Shown: positions 9,213 through 15,463 of the stretch, one piece after another | Numbering within the stretch: position 1 is the stretch's first letter | Layout of the letters: the number at the start of each line of letters is the position of its first letter | Source of the DNA: DATFUL01 sp041499035 | GTDB taxonomy: Bacteria > Patescibacteriota > Microgenomatia > UBA8517 | Reading direction: 5' to 3' | DNA length: 15,463 nt | NCBI GenBank assembly: GCA_041499035.1 | Contig: JBGQJK010000023.1 | Span: 1-15,463 of the forward strand | Program-made: the position numbers and the translations under genes | Notes under the pieces: model-generated | Databases searched by the model: none | The model's input: the letters and a program-made list of their open reading frames with translations, nothing else | Told to the model about the DNA's origin: nothing

Positions 9213-9227
9213 CGCGGCCTTCCTCTT
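9213..9227 (+). other. 23S processing stem, 3' arm
   Basis: This pairs with 6198-6212 over 15 positions with a single G-U pair. Confidence 0.75.
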
Positions 9228-9253
9228 TTAATACAAAAAATTTTCAAGATAAT

Positions 9254-9373
9254 GTTCTGGTGATTAGTGCGCCTTGGAACCACCTGTTACCATTCCGAAC
9301 ACAGAAGTGAAACGGGGTAGCGGAGACGATAGTTGTGGGGCAACCTACCGCGAAAATATCTCATCGCCAGAAC
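9254..9373 (+). rRNA. rrf: 5S ribosomal RNA
   Basis: GTTCTGGTGAT (9254-9264) pairs with ATCGCCAGAAC (9363-9373), closing the 5S fold. CACCTG, CCGAACACAGAAGTGAAAC and GGTAG occupy the expected places in loops B and C and domain gamma. The length of about 120 nt is normal. The closing stem extends outward (CAAGAT with GTCTTG), which should guide processing. The gene is last in the 23S unit. Confidence 0.95.
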
Positions 9374-9404
9374 AATGTCTTGAAAGGAAACTTCAAATGC
9401 GATT

Positions 9405-9428
9405 AATCCTCCGAAAGGGGGATTTTTT
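9405..9428 (+). terminator. Intrinsic terminator of the 23S-5S unit
   Basis: AATCCTCC pairs with GGGGGATT (one G-U) around GAAA, followed by a T-run to 9428. It lies 31 nt after 5S. Confidence 0.85.
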
Positions 9429-9454
9429 GTGGGGAGAAAACTATCCTTAATTAT

Positions 9455-9664
9455 TTATCTTTCGACCTTGAGGATTTCACCATGTTTAATCTTCTCCATT
9501 ACCTCGATAGTATCTTCCCATTCGCCAATTTTAGCATTTAAATATAGTTCAAGTATCGCCTTTTGATTAAGCGGCTGTTCACCTTTAGAGTCGAATCTAG
9601 CCTGATTTTCAAGTTGGATTGCTGGATGAATCAGCTTGTATTTTTCTGTTCTTTTTCTTGGCAT
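9455..9664 (-). CDS. Small hypothetical protein
   Basis: A 69-residue Lys- and Glu-rich protein (MPRKRTEKYKLIHPA...) that I do not recognise. A TATAAT on the minus strand (9670-9675) ends 5 nt before the ATG, fitting the leaderless layout of other genes in the window. It is predicted as mostly helical, with a basic N-terminus and an amphipathic stretch around residues 34-60 (ILELYLNAKIGEWEDTIEVM). It has no signal peptide, cysteines or membrane span. It is convergent with the 5S terminator. A nucleic-acid or ribosome-associated role is conceivable from charge alone, but nothing here shows it. Confidence 0.6.
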   Translation of the reverse strand: MPRKRTEKYKLIHPAIQLENQARFDSKGEQPLNQKAILELYLNAKIGEWEDTIEVMEKIKHGEILKVER

Positions 9665-9675
9665 AAGGTATTATA

Positions 9676-9919
9676 CAATGTTTTCCCGACAAGGCGGTTC
9701 CTTTGCCATTAGTTCCTCCGTTCGTTCATGTTGCGCAAAAGATCTCTTCTTGCGGCAAGCGCAAGCCTTAATCATCCATTTGCTTTTCGGTATTCTCTCA
9801 CTCCAGTTCAAATCTGAAAATCAAACGAGGGTTTGGGAAACAGAGGGCTAAAAAGTCGATGCGGATTTAGGGACAAGTGGGGAGTTTTTTGTGGGGAAGG
9901 TTCGGTCCTTTATATACTA
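9676..9919. other. Intergenic region without a clear gene
   Basis: An open frame on the plus strand crosses this stretch but has no recognisable protein features. A hairpin CTTGCG/CGCAAG lies near 9748-9764. The 13-mer TTTTTTGTGGGGA at 9885-9897 is identical to 9423-9435 just after the 5S terminator. Confidence 0.4.
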
Positions 9920-9948
9920 TTGTCAACCAAGGAACTTTGGGTTAAAAT
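9920..9948 (+). promoter_or_regulatory. Promoter of the S1 gene
   Basis: TTGTCA at 9920-9925 and TAAAAT at 9943-9948 have a 17-nt spacer. Start near 9955 leaves a leader of about 25 nt before the GTG at 9980, enough for the AAAGGAA Shine-Dalgarno at 9964-9970. Confidence 0.7.
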
Positions 9949-9960
9949 ACTCCTACCAAA

Positions 9961-10005
9961 ATGAAAGGAATAACATCAAGTGGGCTCAAAATCAACTTCA
10001 TCTAA
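9961..10005 (+). other. Possible 14-codon upstream ORF overlapping the S1 start
   Basis: ATG at 9961 opens a 14-codon frame ending with TAA at 10003-10005. It runs across the S1 Shine-Dalgarno and the GTG start in a different frame. It begins about 6 nt from the predicted transcript 5' end. If translated, it would compete with S1 initiation. It may be chance. Confidence 0.3.
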
Positions 10006-11068
10006 ACCCGGTATTACCATGGCCGAGCTATTGGCCAAAGCTAAATCCAAGGTAAACATATTCACAAAAGGGCAAAGGGTTGAAGCTACCGTGCTTACAA
10101 AGTCTCCCACATTGGTTACTTTTGATATCGGTGGAAAATCTGAAGGACTTGTTAAAGAAAAAGCTTACACCGACGCCAAAGAATTTATTGAGACTCTAAA
10201 AGTGGGGGATAAAGTCCTGGCCACGGTCCTGGTTCCGGAAACACGTGACGGGACAATAATAATGGCTTTAAAAGATGCAATCCGCGATATAAGCTGGATT
10301 GAACTTGAAAAAGCCAGGGCGCAAGGGGACGAAGTTCCGGTCCTTGGCAAAGGGGTAAATGTATCCGGCATTGTCGTGGACGTTATGGGAGTGGAAGGAT
10401 TCATTCCTACTTCACAAATGGGTAAAGTTGCCCTGGAAGGCGCGCAAAATTTGGTAGGAAAGTACTTCAAAGCCAAAGTAATGGAGGTAGACAGAATGAA
10501 TAGAAAAGTTGTTCTATCCGAGAAAGAAGTGTCGGAAGCAGGGGATATAAAGCTGGCTAAAGAAGCTCTTAAGAAAATCAAAGAAGGCGAAATCTATGAT
10601 GGCTTGGTTACTACTGTCGCGCCTTTCGGCGCCTTCGTCAAAATTACAGTCGGCAAAGCCAAATTGGAAGGTCTTGTACATGTTTCGGAAATTTCCTACA
10701 AAAAAGTGAATCTCCCGAGCGATGTTCTTAAGGAAGGCGACAAAGTTTCCGTCAAAGTACTGGCCTCCCATGTTGGTAAACTCGCACTGTCCATGAAACA
10801 GGCGCTTAAAGACCCATGGCTTGAGGTTGAAAAGAAATATAAAGCCGAAGATAAAATCACCGGCCGCGTTGTCCGCATCAGTGATTTTGGAGTGTTTGTT
10901 GAACTTGAACCGGGTGTCGAAGGCCTTATACACATCACCAAAATTCCCCCTACCCACAAATTGGTCCTTGGCCAGGAAGTCCGCTGTACTATAGAAGAGG
11001 TTAATATGAAAGACAAAAGAATTGCGCTGGGCCTCGTCCTGACGTCGATTCCGTTGGGCTATAAGTAA
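9980..11068 (+). CDS. rpsA: 30S ribosomal protein S1-like, four S1 domains
   Basis: A 362-residue RNA-binding protein with four S1 (OB-fold) repeats: about residues 28-98, 120-183, 202-273 and 287-353. Repeats 3 and 4 are the most canonical (VAPFGAFVKI...LEGLVHVSEIS and ISDFGVFVELEPGVEGLIHITKI). Repeats 1 and 2 are more divergent, as expected for the ribosome-docking repeats of S1. E. coli S1 has six repeats; four is common in other phyla. S1 helps load mRNA on the 30S subunit. The GTG start is chosen because AAAGGAA lies 9 nt upstream and matches the anti-Shine-Dalgarno; an ATG at residue 14 is the alternative. The ORF at 11077 follows after 8 nt, so the two are probably an operon. Confidence 0.9.
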   Translation: MGSKSTSSKPGITMAELLAKAKSKVNIFTKGQRVEATVLTKSPTLVTFDIGGKSEGLVKEKAYTDAKEFIETLKVGDKVLATVLVPETRDGTIIMALKDAIRDISWIELEKARAQGDEVPVLGKGVNVSGIVVDVMGVEGFIPTSQMGKVALEGAQNLVGKYFKAKVMEVDRMNRKVVLSEKEVSEAGDIKLAKEALKKIKEGEIYDGLVTTVAPFGAFVKITVGKAKLEGLVHVSEISYKKVNLPSDVLKEGDKVSVKVLASHVGKLALSMKQALKDPWLEVEKKYKAEDKITGRVVRISDFGVFVELEPGVEGLIHITKIPPTHKLVLGQEVRCTIEEVNMKDKRIALGLVLTSIPLGYK

Positions 11069-11076
11069 TTTGTAAT

Positions 11077-11415
11077 ATGCCGGAAGGATTAAGTAAATTT
11101 TCGGATGAAGAAAGGGAAGCAATCCACTCCACAGCTTTAAGGCTGGCACATACTGGTGAAAGGGGTATCGATGCTTTTTTTGATGCGTATGTGGAATTGA
11201 CAAAAACTTCTTTATTGTTGGATGGTCCGTCCGTAGATGTTCAAATCGGGGGAGAGAAGTTAACGCTTACAAGAAAAAATCTTAAACATGAATTGCAAGT
11301 TGTAAATCAGGTAATATTCCAGGCACGGACGATTCGTGCAGTTCTCGGTGTCGACACGAATGGTCAAATTGAGAGATTCAAGGCCACCGGCGACAAATCT
11401 ATTTTTGACTCCTAA
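11077..11415 (+). CDS. Hypothetical protein cotranscribed with S1
   Basis: A 112-residue protein that I do not recognise. It starts 8 nt after the S1 stop, without a clear Shine-Dalgarno, and so likely depends on read-through from S1. Predicted structure: acidic helices at about residues 7-45 (SDEEREAIHSTALRLA... FFDAYVELTKTS), a short strand-turn-strand segment (VDVQIGGEKLTLTR), and a helix (LKHELQVVNQVIFQARTIRA). No signal peptide, membrane span or cysteines. Linkage with S1 hints at a translation-related role, but that is inference only. Confidence 0.65.
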   Translation: MPEGLSKFSDEEREAIHSTALRLAHTGERGIDAFFDAYVELTKTSLLLDGPSVDVQIGGEKLTLTRKNLKHELQVVNQVIFQARTIRAVLGVDTNGQIERFKATGDKSIFDS

Positions 11416-11445
11416 TATTAAATCTTTACTGAATGTGAGGGTTAA

Positions 11446-11479
11446 AACAAAAAACCCAGGCCCTGGTGTTAACCTAGGT
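11446..11479 (-). terminator. Intrinsic terminator of the repeat-protein gene
   Basis: On the minus strand ACCTAGG (11479-11473) pairs with CCTGGGT (11460-11454), one G-U, followed by TTTTTGTTTT. It lies 34 nt after the stop at 11513. The plus-strand copy lacks a T-run, so the S1 pair has no obvious terminator of its own. Confidence 0.7.
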
Positions 11480-11512
11480 CCTTTAGGACACAAATAAACC
11501 AAACGCTGCTTA

Positions 11513-12451
11513 CTATTCAGGAATTGCCATCACTGTAAGAGAACCATTGTCAGATGCTGCTGCAAGTCCTCCTGAAAAGAATTGGTTCCACTTTAGGCTA
11601 ACCGTATGAGTTCCAGCCGGAACGGAAAAGACGGCGTTGCCTGCGTGTTGGTTCCAAGCCTCTGATGGGCTGGGTTGCACAATATGTGTTGCATACCCGG
11701 CGTAATTCCCATCCAAGTAAAGCCTTGTTTGAACACCGTTTCCTACGGTGTTATTGTTAAAGCTTCCCGTCCAGATAACAACAAGGGTTGTTTGCCCTGT
11801 TACTTCTTGGCTTGAAAAAGTTACGGTCGCTCCGCTTAAATCGTCGGGTGAGGACGACAGTGCTGCGGTGGTACTGCTTCCAAAATTGGCATGCTTGGTT
11901 ATCAGTTTGTGTTGCAATGAACTAACTTGCGATTGTTGTACAAAAGCTGATGAATCGAGTCCATCTAACAAGTCAGCATCGAGCCCATTCCCCGAACCGG
12001 TATACAAAGCCGTATTAGGAAACTTACCATTGGCATCGAGTGTTAACAGTGAGTTTGCAGCTGGTGTTGACAATGCATCAAATCCATCCAACTTATCCGC
12101 ATTGAGCCCGTTTCCACTTCCGGTATAAAGCGCGCTATTAGGAATTTTTCCGTTGGCATCCAGAACCAGTATGCTATTCGCAATAGGTGTAACTGACGAA
12201 TTAAATCCGTCGAGGAAGTCTGCATCGAGGCCATTACCGGATCCCGTGTGTAAAACGCTATTCGGAAATTTTATATTGGCATCCAACGGTAAAATTGTAT
12301 TGGCGGTTGGGGTTAGTGATGCATGAAAGAAATCAACTGTGTCTGCGTTACCAGCCTGTGGCGGCGCGGTGAAAGCCGACTGCGGCCTCATTAAGATTCC
12401 AACGATAGCCAATAAACCCAAAACTAATGCTTGATATAATTTAGTTTTCAT
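11513..12451 (-). CDS. Secreted protein with three 41-residue repeats
   Basis: A 312-residue exported protein starting at ATG 12451; GGGGGTG lies a few nt upstream as a ribosome site, and the frame's earlier start would lack a signal peptide at its N-terminus. Residues 1-29 are a signal peptide (LVLGLLAIVGIL core, likely cut near SAFTA). Three tandem 41-residue repeats follow (about 48-88, 89-129, 130-170) of the type ANSxLxLDANGKxPNxALYTGSG, then NGLDADxLDG; a partial repeat (NADTVDFFHAS) precedes them. LDADLLDGLDSSAF is like motifs common in phage tail-fibre and bacterial surface proteins. Residues about 180-312 look like a beta-sandwich with Thr/Ser/Asn-rich strands. There is no sorting signal or C-terminal membrane anchor. 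It is probably a surface or matrix protein, perhaps binding sugars. It follows a GH36 gene but has its own promoter and an attenuator-like terminator in its leader. Confidence 0.75.
   Translation of the reverse strand: MKTKLYQALVLGLLAIVGILMRPQSAFTAPPQAGNADTVDFFHASLTPTANTILPLDANIKFPNSVLHTGSGNGLDADFLDGFNSSVTPIANSILVLDANGKIPNSALYTGSGNGLNADKLDGFDALSTPAANSLLTLDANGKFPNTALYTGSGNGLDADLLDGLDSSAFVQQSQVSSLQHKLITKHANFGSSTTAALSSSPDDLSGATVTFSSQEVTGQTTLVVIWTGSFNNNTVGNGVQTRLYLDGNYAGYATHIVQPSPSEAWNQHAGNAVFSVPAGTHTVSLKWNQFFSGGLAAASDNGSLTVMAIPE
11942..12310 (-). repeat. Three tandem 123-bp coding repeats
   Basis: The block GCAT(C/T)GAG recurs at 11976, 12099 and 12222, exactly 123 bp apart. The units encode 41 residues each and have diverged mostly at silent and conservative positions. 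The unit count could change by recombination. Confidence 0.85.
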
Positions 12452-12476
12452 TTTTTTCACCCCCCTTCTCTTCCAC

Positions 12477-12499
12477 AAAAAAACCGCCCGAAAGCGGTT
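12477..12499 (-). terminator. Terminator between GH36 and repeat-protein genes, possible attenuator
   Basis: On the minus strand AACCGC (12499-12494) pairs with GCGGTT (12487-12482), followed by a run of T. It ends the GH36 transcript, but it also lies downstream of the repeat-protein promoter (12536-12563) and 26 nt before that gene's ATG, so new transcripts must pass it. Confidence 0.75.
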
Positions 12500-12535
12500 A
12501 GAGTTGTTCAAAACGTTGATGACAATCACAGCCCC

Positions 12536-12563
12536 AGTTTATATATTTCTGTTATTTTGTCAA
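12536..12563 (-). promoter_or_regulatory. Promoter of the repeat-protein gene
   Basis: On the minus strand TTGACA (12563-12558) and TAAACT (12541-12536) have a 16-nt spacer. The predicted start near 12529 gives a leader of about 78 nt containing the hairpin at 12477-12499. Confidence 0.6.
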
Positions 12564-12573
12564 TAATCCGTTC

Positions 12574-13689
12574 TCACTTCAATACCTTTGGACTATAAAT
12601 AAATTTTATGTCGAAAAGTGGAAAAATATACTTCTGAATTCTCCCCCAAGGTAAGCTAGTTAAATCATCGCCAAGGATTTTTAGCCCGCCGGGCGTTTTT
12701 TTGATGATCGATCCAAGCTTATGAATTTGGTCTTCAGATAATCCTACAGACTTACGGCAGACAAAAACATCCGGGTCAAGGCCAATAACTTCTGATAAAT
12801 CTTCCCGGTTTGCCAGGTTTTCCGCGAGCTGTTTAAGGAATGTGCCGTGAATAATTTTATTTAGAGGCCATAATTTTTCCAGTCGAGGAATAATATTATC
12901 ACCGCTGATTCTTACCGAATCAGCAAGACCTAAAACCGGCTCGATTGGCACTGTGGCACAAAGAGTATAAACTTTTGGATATTTTTTTCGAATGTAGATA
13001 AGCAACTTCCTGATTGTTTCGTTAGGGATTTTTGAATCCCTTAGGCGGGGATCAAAGTAGATACTGGAAAGAAAGTCGAGTTTGATCAGATTAAAACCCC
13101 ATTTCCCAAGCATAATATCAATTGAATCGTAAATATATTTTTCTACATCCGGATTTTGATAGTCGAGAAGATAGGCATGGTGGAATATGAAATTTGGCAT
13201 ATATAAAGCATTGCGGCTATAGACTAGGTTTCCAGAAGAATCTTTGAGAAACCAATCTTTATGTGCCTTATAGAGTTTGGAGGTGATGTCAGCAACATAT
13301 GGAGCAATCCACAAACCGGATTTTAGGCCCATACCTTTTATTTTGTCGGAGACAAATTTTATTCCGTGGGGAAATTTTTTGGAATCGGTTTCCCGCCAGT
13401 CGCCCCAGGCTCGAGAGTAACCGTCATCGATAATGATGTATTCCAATGGGAGGGTCTTTTTGTGTTTTGCAATCCAAGAGGCATTTGAGAGAATTTTCTC
13501 TTGACTAATGTCAGGCCCGAATGCGTACCAGGAGCACCAGCCGGTAGCCGGCGGTTTGATTTTTCTTACGACAATACTAACGGTTTTATTATCTTCCCCG
13601 AAGGGGGAGTGAAAGTATTTGTCATCAAACAAACCTGAGGAGGTTGGAGAAACCGCTTGCCAGCCTACGATCTTAATCTTTTTAACCAT
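12574..13689 (-). CDS. GH36-type alpha-galactosidase catalytic domain
   Basis: A 371-residue protein resembling the TIM-barrel core of glycoside hydrolase family 36 (clan GH-D), which releases alpha-linked galactose from oligosaccharides with retention. Motifs in order: GWCSWYAF at 50-57, EYIIIDDGY at 83-91, WGDWRE at 95-100, KFP then GLKSGLWIAPYVA at 121-133, IKLDF at 202-206 with Asp205 as the probable nucleophile, and VRISGD at 259-264 with Asp264 as the probable acid/base. Typical bacterial GH36 enzymes are about 700 residues with an N-terminal beta-sandwich; here almost nothing precedes the barrel, so it is a minimal form. There is no signal peptide, so it should act in the cytoplasm. 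ATG 13689 is fixed by a TAAAAT 6 nt upstream. Substrate is uncertain; related GH-D activities are possible. Confidence 0.8.
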   Translation of the reverse strand: MVKKIKIVGWQAVSPTSSGLFDDKYFHSPFGEDNKTVSIVVRKIKPPATGWCSWYAFGPDISQEKILSNASWIAKHKKTLPLEYIIIDDGYSRAWGDWRETDSKKFPHGIKFVSDKIKGMGLKSGLWIAPYVADITSKLYKAHKDWFLKDSSGNLVYSRNALYMPNFIFHHAYLLDYQNPDVEKYIYDSIDIMLGKWGFNLIKLDFLSSIYFDPRLRDSKIPNETIRKLLIYIRKKYPKVYTLCATVPIEPVLGLADSVRISGDNIIPRLEKLWPLNKIIHGTFLKQLAENLANREDLSEVIGLDPDVFVCRKSVGLSEDQIHKLGSIIKKTPGGLKILGDDLTSLPWGRIQKYIFPLFDIKFIYSPKVLK

Positions 13690-13695
13690 ACGACG

Positions 13696-13723
13696 ATTTT
13701 ATTTTAATATAAGATAAACGCAA
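13696..13723 (-). promoter_or_regulatory. Leaderless-type promoter of the GH36 gene
   Basis: On the minus strand TTGCGT (13723-13718) and TAAAAT (13701-13696) have a 16-nt spacer, and the -10 ends 6 nt before the ATG at 13689. It diverges from the STAS promoter, with the two -35 elements 14 nt apart. Confidence 0.65.
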
Positions 13724-13737
13724 GATCGAGCTACTGT

Positions 13738-13765
13738 TTGACATTAAAGTCTTTGGTGCTAGAAT
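13738..13765 (+). promoter_or_regulatory. Promoter of the STAS gene
   Basis: TTGACA at 13738-13743 and TAGAAT at 13760-13765 have a 16-nt spacer. The ATG at 13782 follows 16 nt after the -10, leaving a leader of about 10 nt without a Shine-Dalgarno. Confidence 0.65.
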
Positions 13766-13781
13766 CGTTTCAATCTAAAAA

Positions 13782-14135
13782 ATGAAAGGTCGTGGACCGG
13801 AAGCCGAAGAATCAGTAGCTAACGAGTCAGGGCTTTCTTATGCAAGTTTTTATCATGTGGGTATCGAACGGCTAGATATTCCTTTAAGAATAGAGGCCTT
13901 CAGAACCGAGCTGGCCAGGTTCAATGCGTCCGATACGGAAACAGTTGTTGTTGACTTGGAGAAGGTTAAATTTATGCATTCAGACGCCATCCGTGAATTA
14001 TTTTTGTTTCATAAACAACTAAGACAAAATGGCCGAAATGGAGTTGTTTTACTTGACACGCCTGAGGCTGTACTCCATAAGTTTGATGAGCTAGGCTTTT
14101 TAGGAATATTTCCGCAATATACTTCCAAAGCCTAA
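13782..14135 (+). CDS. STAS-domain (anti-anti-sigma-like) protein
   Basis: A 117-residue protein with a single STAS domain at about residues 22-112. The hallmark is VVVDLEKVKFMHSDAIREL (residues 55-73), matching the strand-helix with the switch loop of SpoIIAA/RsbV, followed by helix KQLRQNG, strand VVLLDT and the final LGFLGIFP. In classical members the loop reads D-S-S-G and the second Ser is phosphorylated by an anti-sigma kinase. Here the loop is H66-S67-D68-A69, so the usual phospho-Ser is Asp68 and Gly is Ala. That could mimic the phosphorylated state or mean a different switch; Ser67 remains. No anti-sigma kinase or sigma factor is in view. Its stop codon overlaps that of the convergent gene in the same CCTAA. 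Confidence 0.8.
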   Translation: MKGRGPEAEESVANESGLSYASFYHVGIERLDIPLRIEAFRTELARFNASDTETVVVDLEKVKFMHSDAIRELFLFHKQLRQNGRNGVVLLDTPEAVLHKFDELGFLGIFPQYTSKA

Positions 14136-14674
14136 GAGTTGATTACGGGTGCAAATAATTCTTTCCTCAGTTCCCTTAGTCTCTCAATTCTATATATATC
14201 CGCTTTGGCCAGCTCAGCATCCGTTACCGGATTTTTCTCCAGATTTAAATTGTTGGGATAATTCAGCCCATCATAAAAACCTTCGTTAACATCGCTGTTT
14301 ATTGCCTTTTCCGTAAAGGCTTCGACTTCGCGGCCGTCAAAGGTTTGAGTCTTTACGCTGATAATTTCTCGCCATGTTCCCGTAAATTCCCATTCTTTAA
14401 TTGCGTTTAAATCGGTCTGGTCAATTTCCCAGAGAACCCCGGCTACAATTCCGGCTCCCGGGTTTATTGTGTAGGCTTTAAAGTCCGATCCCCAGACATT
14501 TTTCAATATAGTGCCTGCCGGGGCAGGAATTTGTTCAAGAGTCTGGTAGAAAAGAGAATAGCCGCCGACAATGGCACCGGTACAGGATGGGGGAACATGC
14601 CCCAAGATTTTTCCGATTTTTTGGGCGTCACGATATGCCCCGTAGCCAAAAAAGTAAGTTTTATTTTGTTCCAT
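14132..14674 (-). CDS. Gamma-glutamylcyclotransferase-like (AIG2/GGCT fold) protein
   Basis: A 180-residue protein. ATG 14674 is preferred; it lies 1 nt after the upstream gene's stop (TAA-T-ATG), a layout for translational coupling, whereas the longer frame would need a TTG. The N-terminal YFFGYGAY (7-14) matches the YGSN substrate loop of the GGCT-like fold, and GIVAGVLWEIDQTDLNAIKEWEF (from residue 75; core GVLWEID and EWEF) matches the strand-helix that carries the catalytic Glu, here probably Glu96. Members release 5-oxoproline from gamma-glutamyl peptides or amines, or cleave related amides. The loop reads YGAY rather than YGSN, so substrate may differ. It is cytoplasmic, with a charged helical C-terminus. 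Confidence 0.72.
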   Translation of the reverse strand: MEQNKTYFFGYGAYRDAQKIGKILGHVPPSCTGAIVGGYSLFYQTLEQIPAPAGTILKNVWGSDFKAYTINPGAGIVAGVLWEIDQTDLNAIKEWEFTGTWREIISVKTQTFDGREVEAFTEKAINSDVNEGFYDGLNYPNNLNLEKNPVTDAELAKADIYRIERLRELRKELFAPVINS

Positions 14675-14675
14675 A

Positions 14676-15131
14676 TTACCCAACCGTATACGGGATTGAA
14701 TTAATTATATCGTCTATGATTTTATCAAGTCTAACCTTAAAGCTTTCGATACTGCCCAGGATTTTAATTCTATGCGGGTCAACCTTTAACGGTTCTCCGC
14801 CGCCTTGTGGGTTTAAGTCAATAAGCCCCAAATATTCGTCGCGGATTTTGCCAGGCCTATTGATCTCAATCCCAATCACGCCTTCATCGGCGCTGATTAC
14901 AATTCCTTTAAGGGTCTGATCGCTTAATATGTCAATTTTATAAGTATGATGGCTGATTCTAGCGATTTTGTACTCAACGCCCGTAGCAGCATTTTTTAGG
15001 AGAGCCCCGTTAGGCAACTTTTCCAGAAAAGAGTTCAGTTTTTTGACTATGACTTTTTTATATTCATTAATGTCTTCAATCTGTTTTTCATTCAAGTCTT
15101 TCTCTTCGATTACCTTATCCTCTTCCTGCAT
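14676..15131 (-). CDS. Hypothetical protein upstream of GGCT-like gene
   Basis: A 151-residue protein that I do not recognise. Residues 1-40 are highly charged and helical, likely a coiled coil (MQEEDKVIEEKDLNEKQIED, then KKVIVKKLNSFLEKL). Residues about 41-120 look like a small beta-rich domain (GVEYKIARI, HTYKIDIL, LKGIVISADEGVIGIEI), ending in a helix (IESFKVRLDKIIDDIINS). There is no signal peptide, cysteine or membrane span. ATG 15131 is fixed by the promoter directly upstream. The stop lies 1 nt before the GGCT-like ATG, so the two form an operon and may act together. Confidence 0.75.
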   Translation of the reverse strand: MQEEDKVIEEKDLNEKQIEDINEYKKVIVKKLNSFLEKLPNGALLKNAATGVEYKIARISHHTYKIDILSDQTLKGIVISADEGVIGIEINRPGKIRDEYLGLIDLNPQGGGEPLKVDPHRIKILGSIESFKVRLDKIIDDIINSIPYTVG

Positions 15132-15137
15132 AAGTCA

Positions 15138-15166
15138 ATTATCTTTTCAAAAGAATAACTTTGCAA
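15138..15166 (-). promoter_or_regulatory. Leaderless-type promoter of the 15131 operon
   Basis: On the minus strand TTGCAA (15166-15161) and GATAAT (15143-15138) have a 17-nt spacer, and the -10 ends 6 nt before the ATG at 15131. Confidence 0.65.
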
Positions 15167-15201
15167 GTTAAAGATAAAATAATCACTCAAAGTTAGTATT
15201 C

Positions 15202-15462
15202 TTACACAGTAATTTGCCCCATGTGTCTTAAATACGAAAGTAGAAGCTCTTGAATTAAACCTGAATTTGCACTTATTTTATCGAGCTCCGACGTGTCGTA
15301 ATGGTATATCCCTTTTCCTGCTAAATTGGTGATTGATGTGTCAACAACTTTGATATCATGACCTTCATAATTTATAGCCGCTCTTTCGGCATAAGAGCTT
15401 GTACCGATTCCGGCACCAATGATACCTGAGAAAGCAGCACGGATTTCCGCCGACCTGTTTGA
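15202..15462 (-). CDS. C-terminal part of a hypothetical protein (runs off window)
   Basis: An open frame on the minus strand enters at the window edge and ends with TAA at 15204-15202, giving at least 86 residues with no internal stop. The sequence includes FSGIIGAGIGTSSYAERAAI, then HDIKVVDTSITNLAGKGIYHY, and a Leu-rich helix IQELLLSYLRHMGQ near the C-terminus. I do not recognise the family. The start lies outside. About 70 nt with a promoter separate it from the next gene, so it belongs to a different transcript from the 15131 pair. Confidence 0.65.
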   Translation of the reverse strand, partial: SNRSAEIRAAFSGIIGAGIGTSSYAERAAINYEGHDIKVVDTSITNLAGKGIYHYDTSELDKISANSGLIQELLLSYLRHMGQITV

Positions 15463-15463
15463 A

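Noticed and set aside
9636..9851. 71-codon plus-strand frame between 5S and S1
   Set aside because: It overlaps the minus-strand gene start, has no promoter or ribosome site, and its composition looks random.
10165..11203. Long minus-strand frames opposite the S1 gene
   Set aside because: They are antisense shadows of a well-supported S1 coding sequence.
11748..12128. 126-codon plus-strand frame opposite the repeat protein
   Set aside because: It is explained by the periodic coding repeats on the minus strand.

Overview
The window carries the ribosomal RNA locus of a streamlined bacterium, most likely a member of the Candidate Phyla Radiation (Patescibacteria), possibly near Microgenomates. 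The placement is inference. It rests on a short 16S gene (about 1470 nt) with CPR-like changes at conserved primer and probe sites, 16S and 23S genes separated by more than 4 kb with protein genes between them, many short hypothetical proteins, and one lone 30S S1 gene beside the locus. No search could be run.

Layout. Positions 1-2140 hold a self-contained 16S unit: a consensus promoter, a leader with an attenuator-like terminator, a long processing stem, the 16S gene and an intrinsic terminator. Positions 2157-4373 hold two tandem paralogous secreted trypsin-like proteases, one a predicted lipoprotein and one without the lipobox. Positions 4376-4995 are a patch rich in tRNA debris on the minus strand. 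It contains an intact tRNA-Ile(GAU) sitting inside the anticodon loop of a second, interrupted tRNA-Ile, a decayed tRNA copy, and three copies of a tRNA 3'-end repeat. Two of those copies bracket a 91-residue ORF. Positions 5064-5823 hold a small protein gene, a candidate small RNA ending at an intrinsic terminator, and a 75-residue coiled-coil protein. Positions 5909-9428 are the second rRNA unit: tRNA-Ala(UGC), a tRNA fragment, a boxA-like site, 23S with a processing stem, 5S and a terminator.

Downstream of the rRNA are a small minus-strand gene, an rpsA-like S1 gene with a small partner, and a minus-strand pair (a secreted 41-residue-repeat protein and a GH36-type alpha-galactosidase domain). 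A STAS-domain protein diverges from that pair and converges on a minus-strand pair consisting of a GGCT-like protein and a hypothetical protein. The last gene runs off the window.

Regulation. At least five protein genes (2192, 3306, 9664, 13689, 15131) have a -10 hexamer ending 5 to 6 nt before the start codon, and two more (4684, 5102) have one 7 to 9 nt before it. This predicts leaderless or nearly leaderless mRNAs. S1 and the repeat protein instead have longer leaders with Shine-Dalgarno-like sequences. Three transcription units place an intrinsic terminator roughly 50 to 140 nt after a good promoter, which suggests attenuation or short RNA products. The strongest candidates for something new are the nested tRNA-Ile arrangement with its tRNA-end repeats, and the split rRNA operon with its 16S-leader attenuator.
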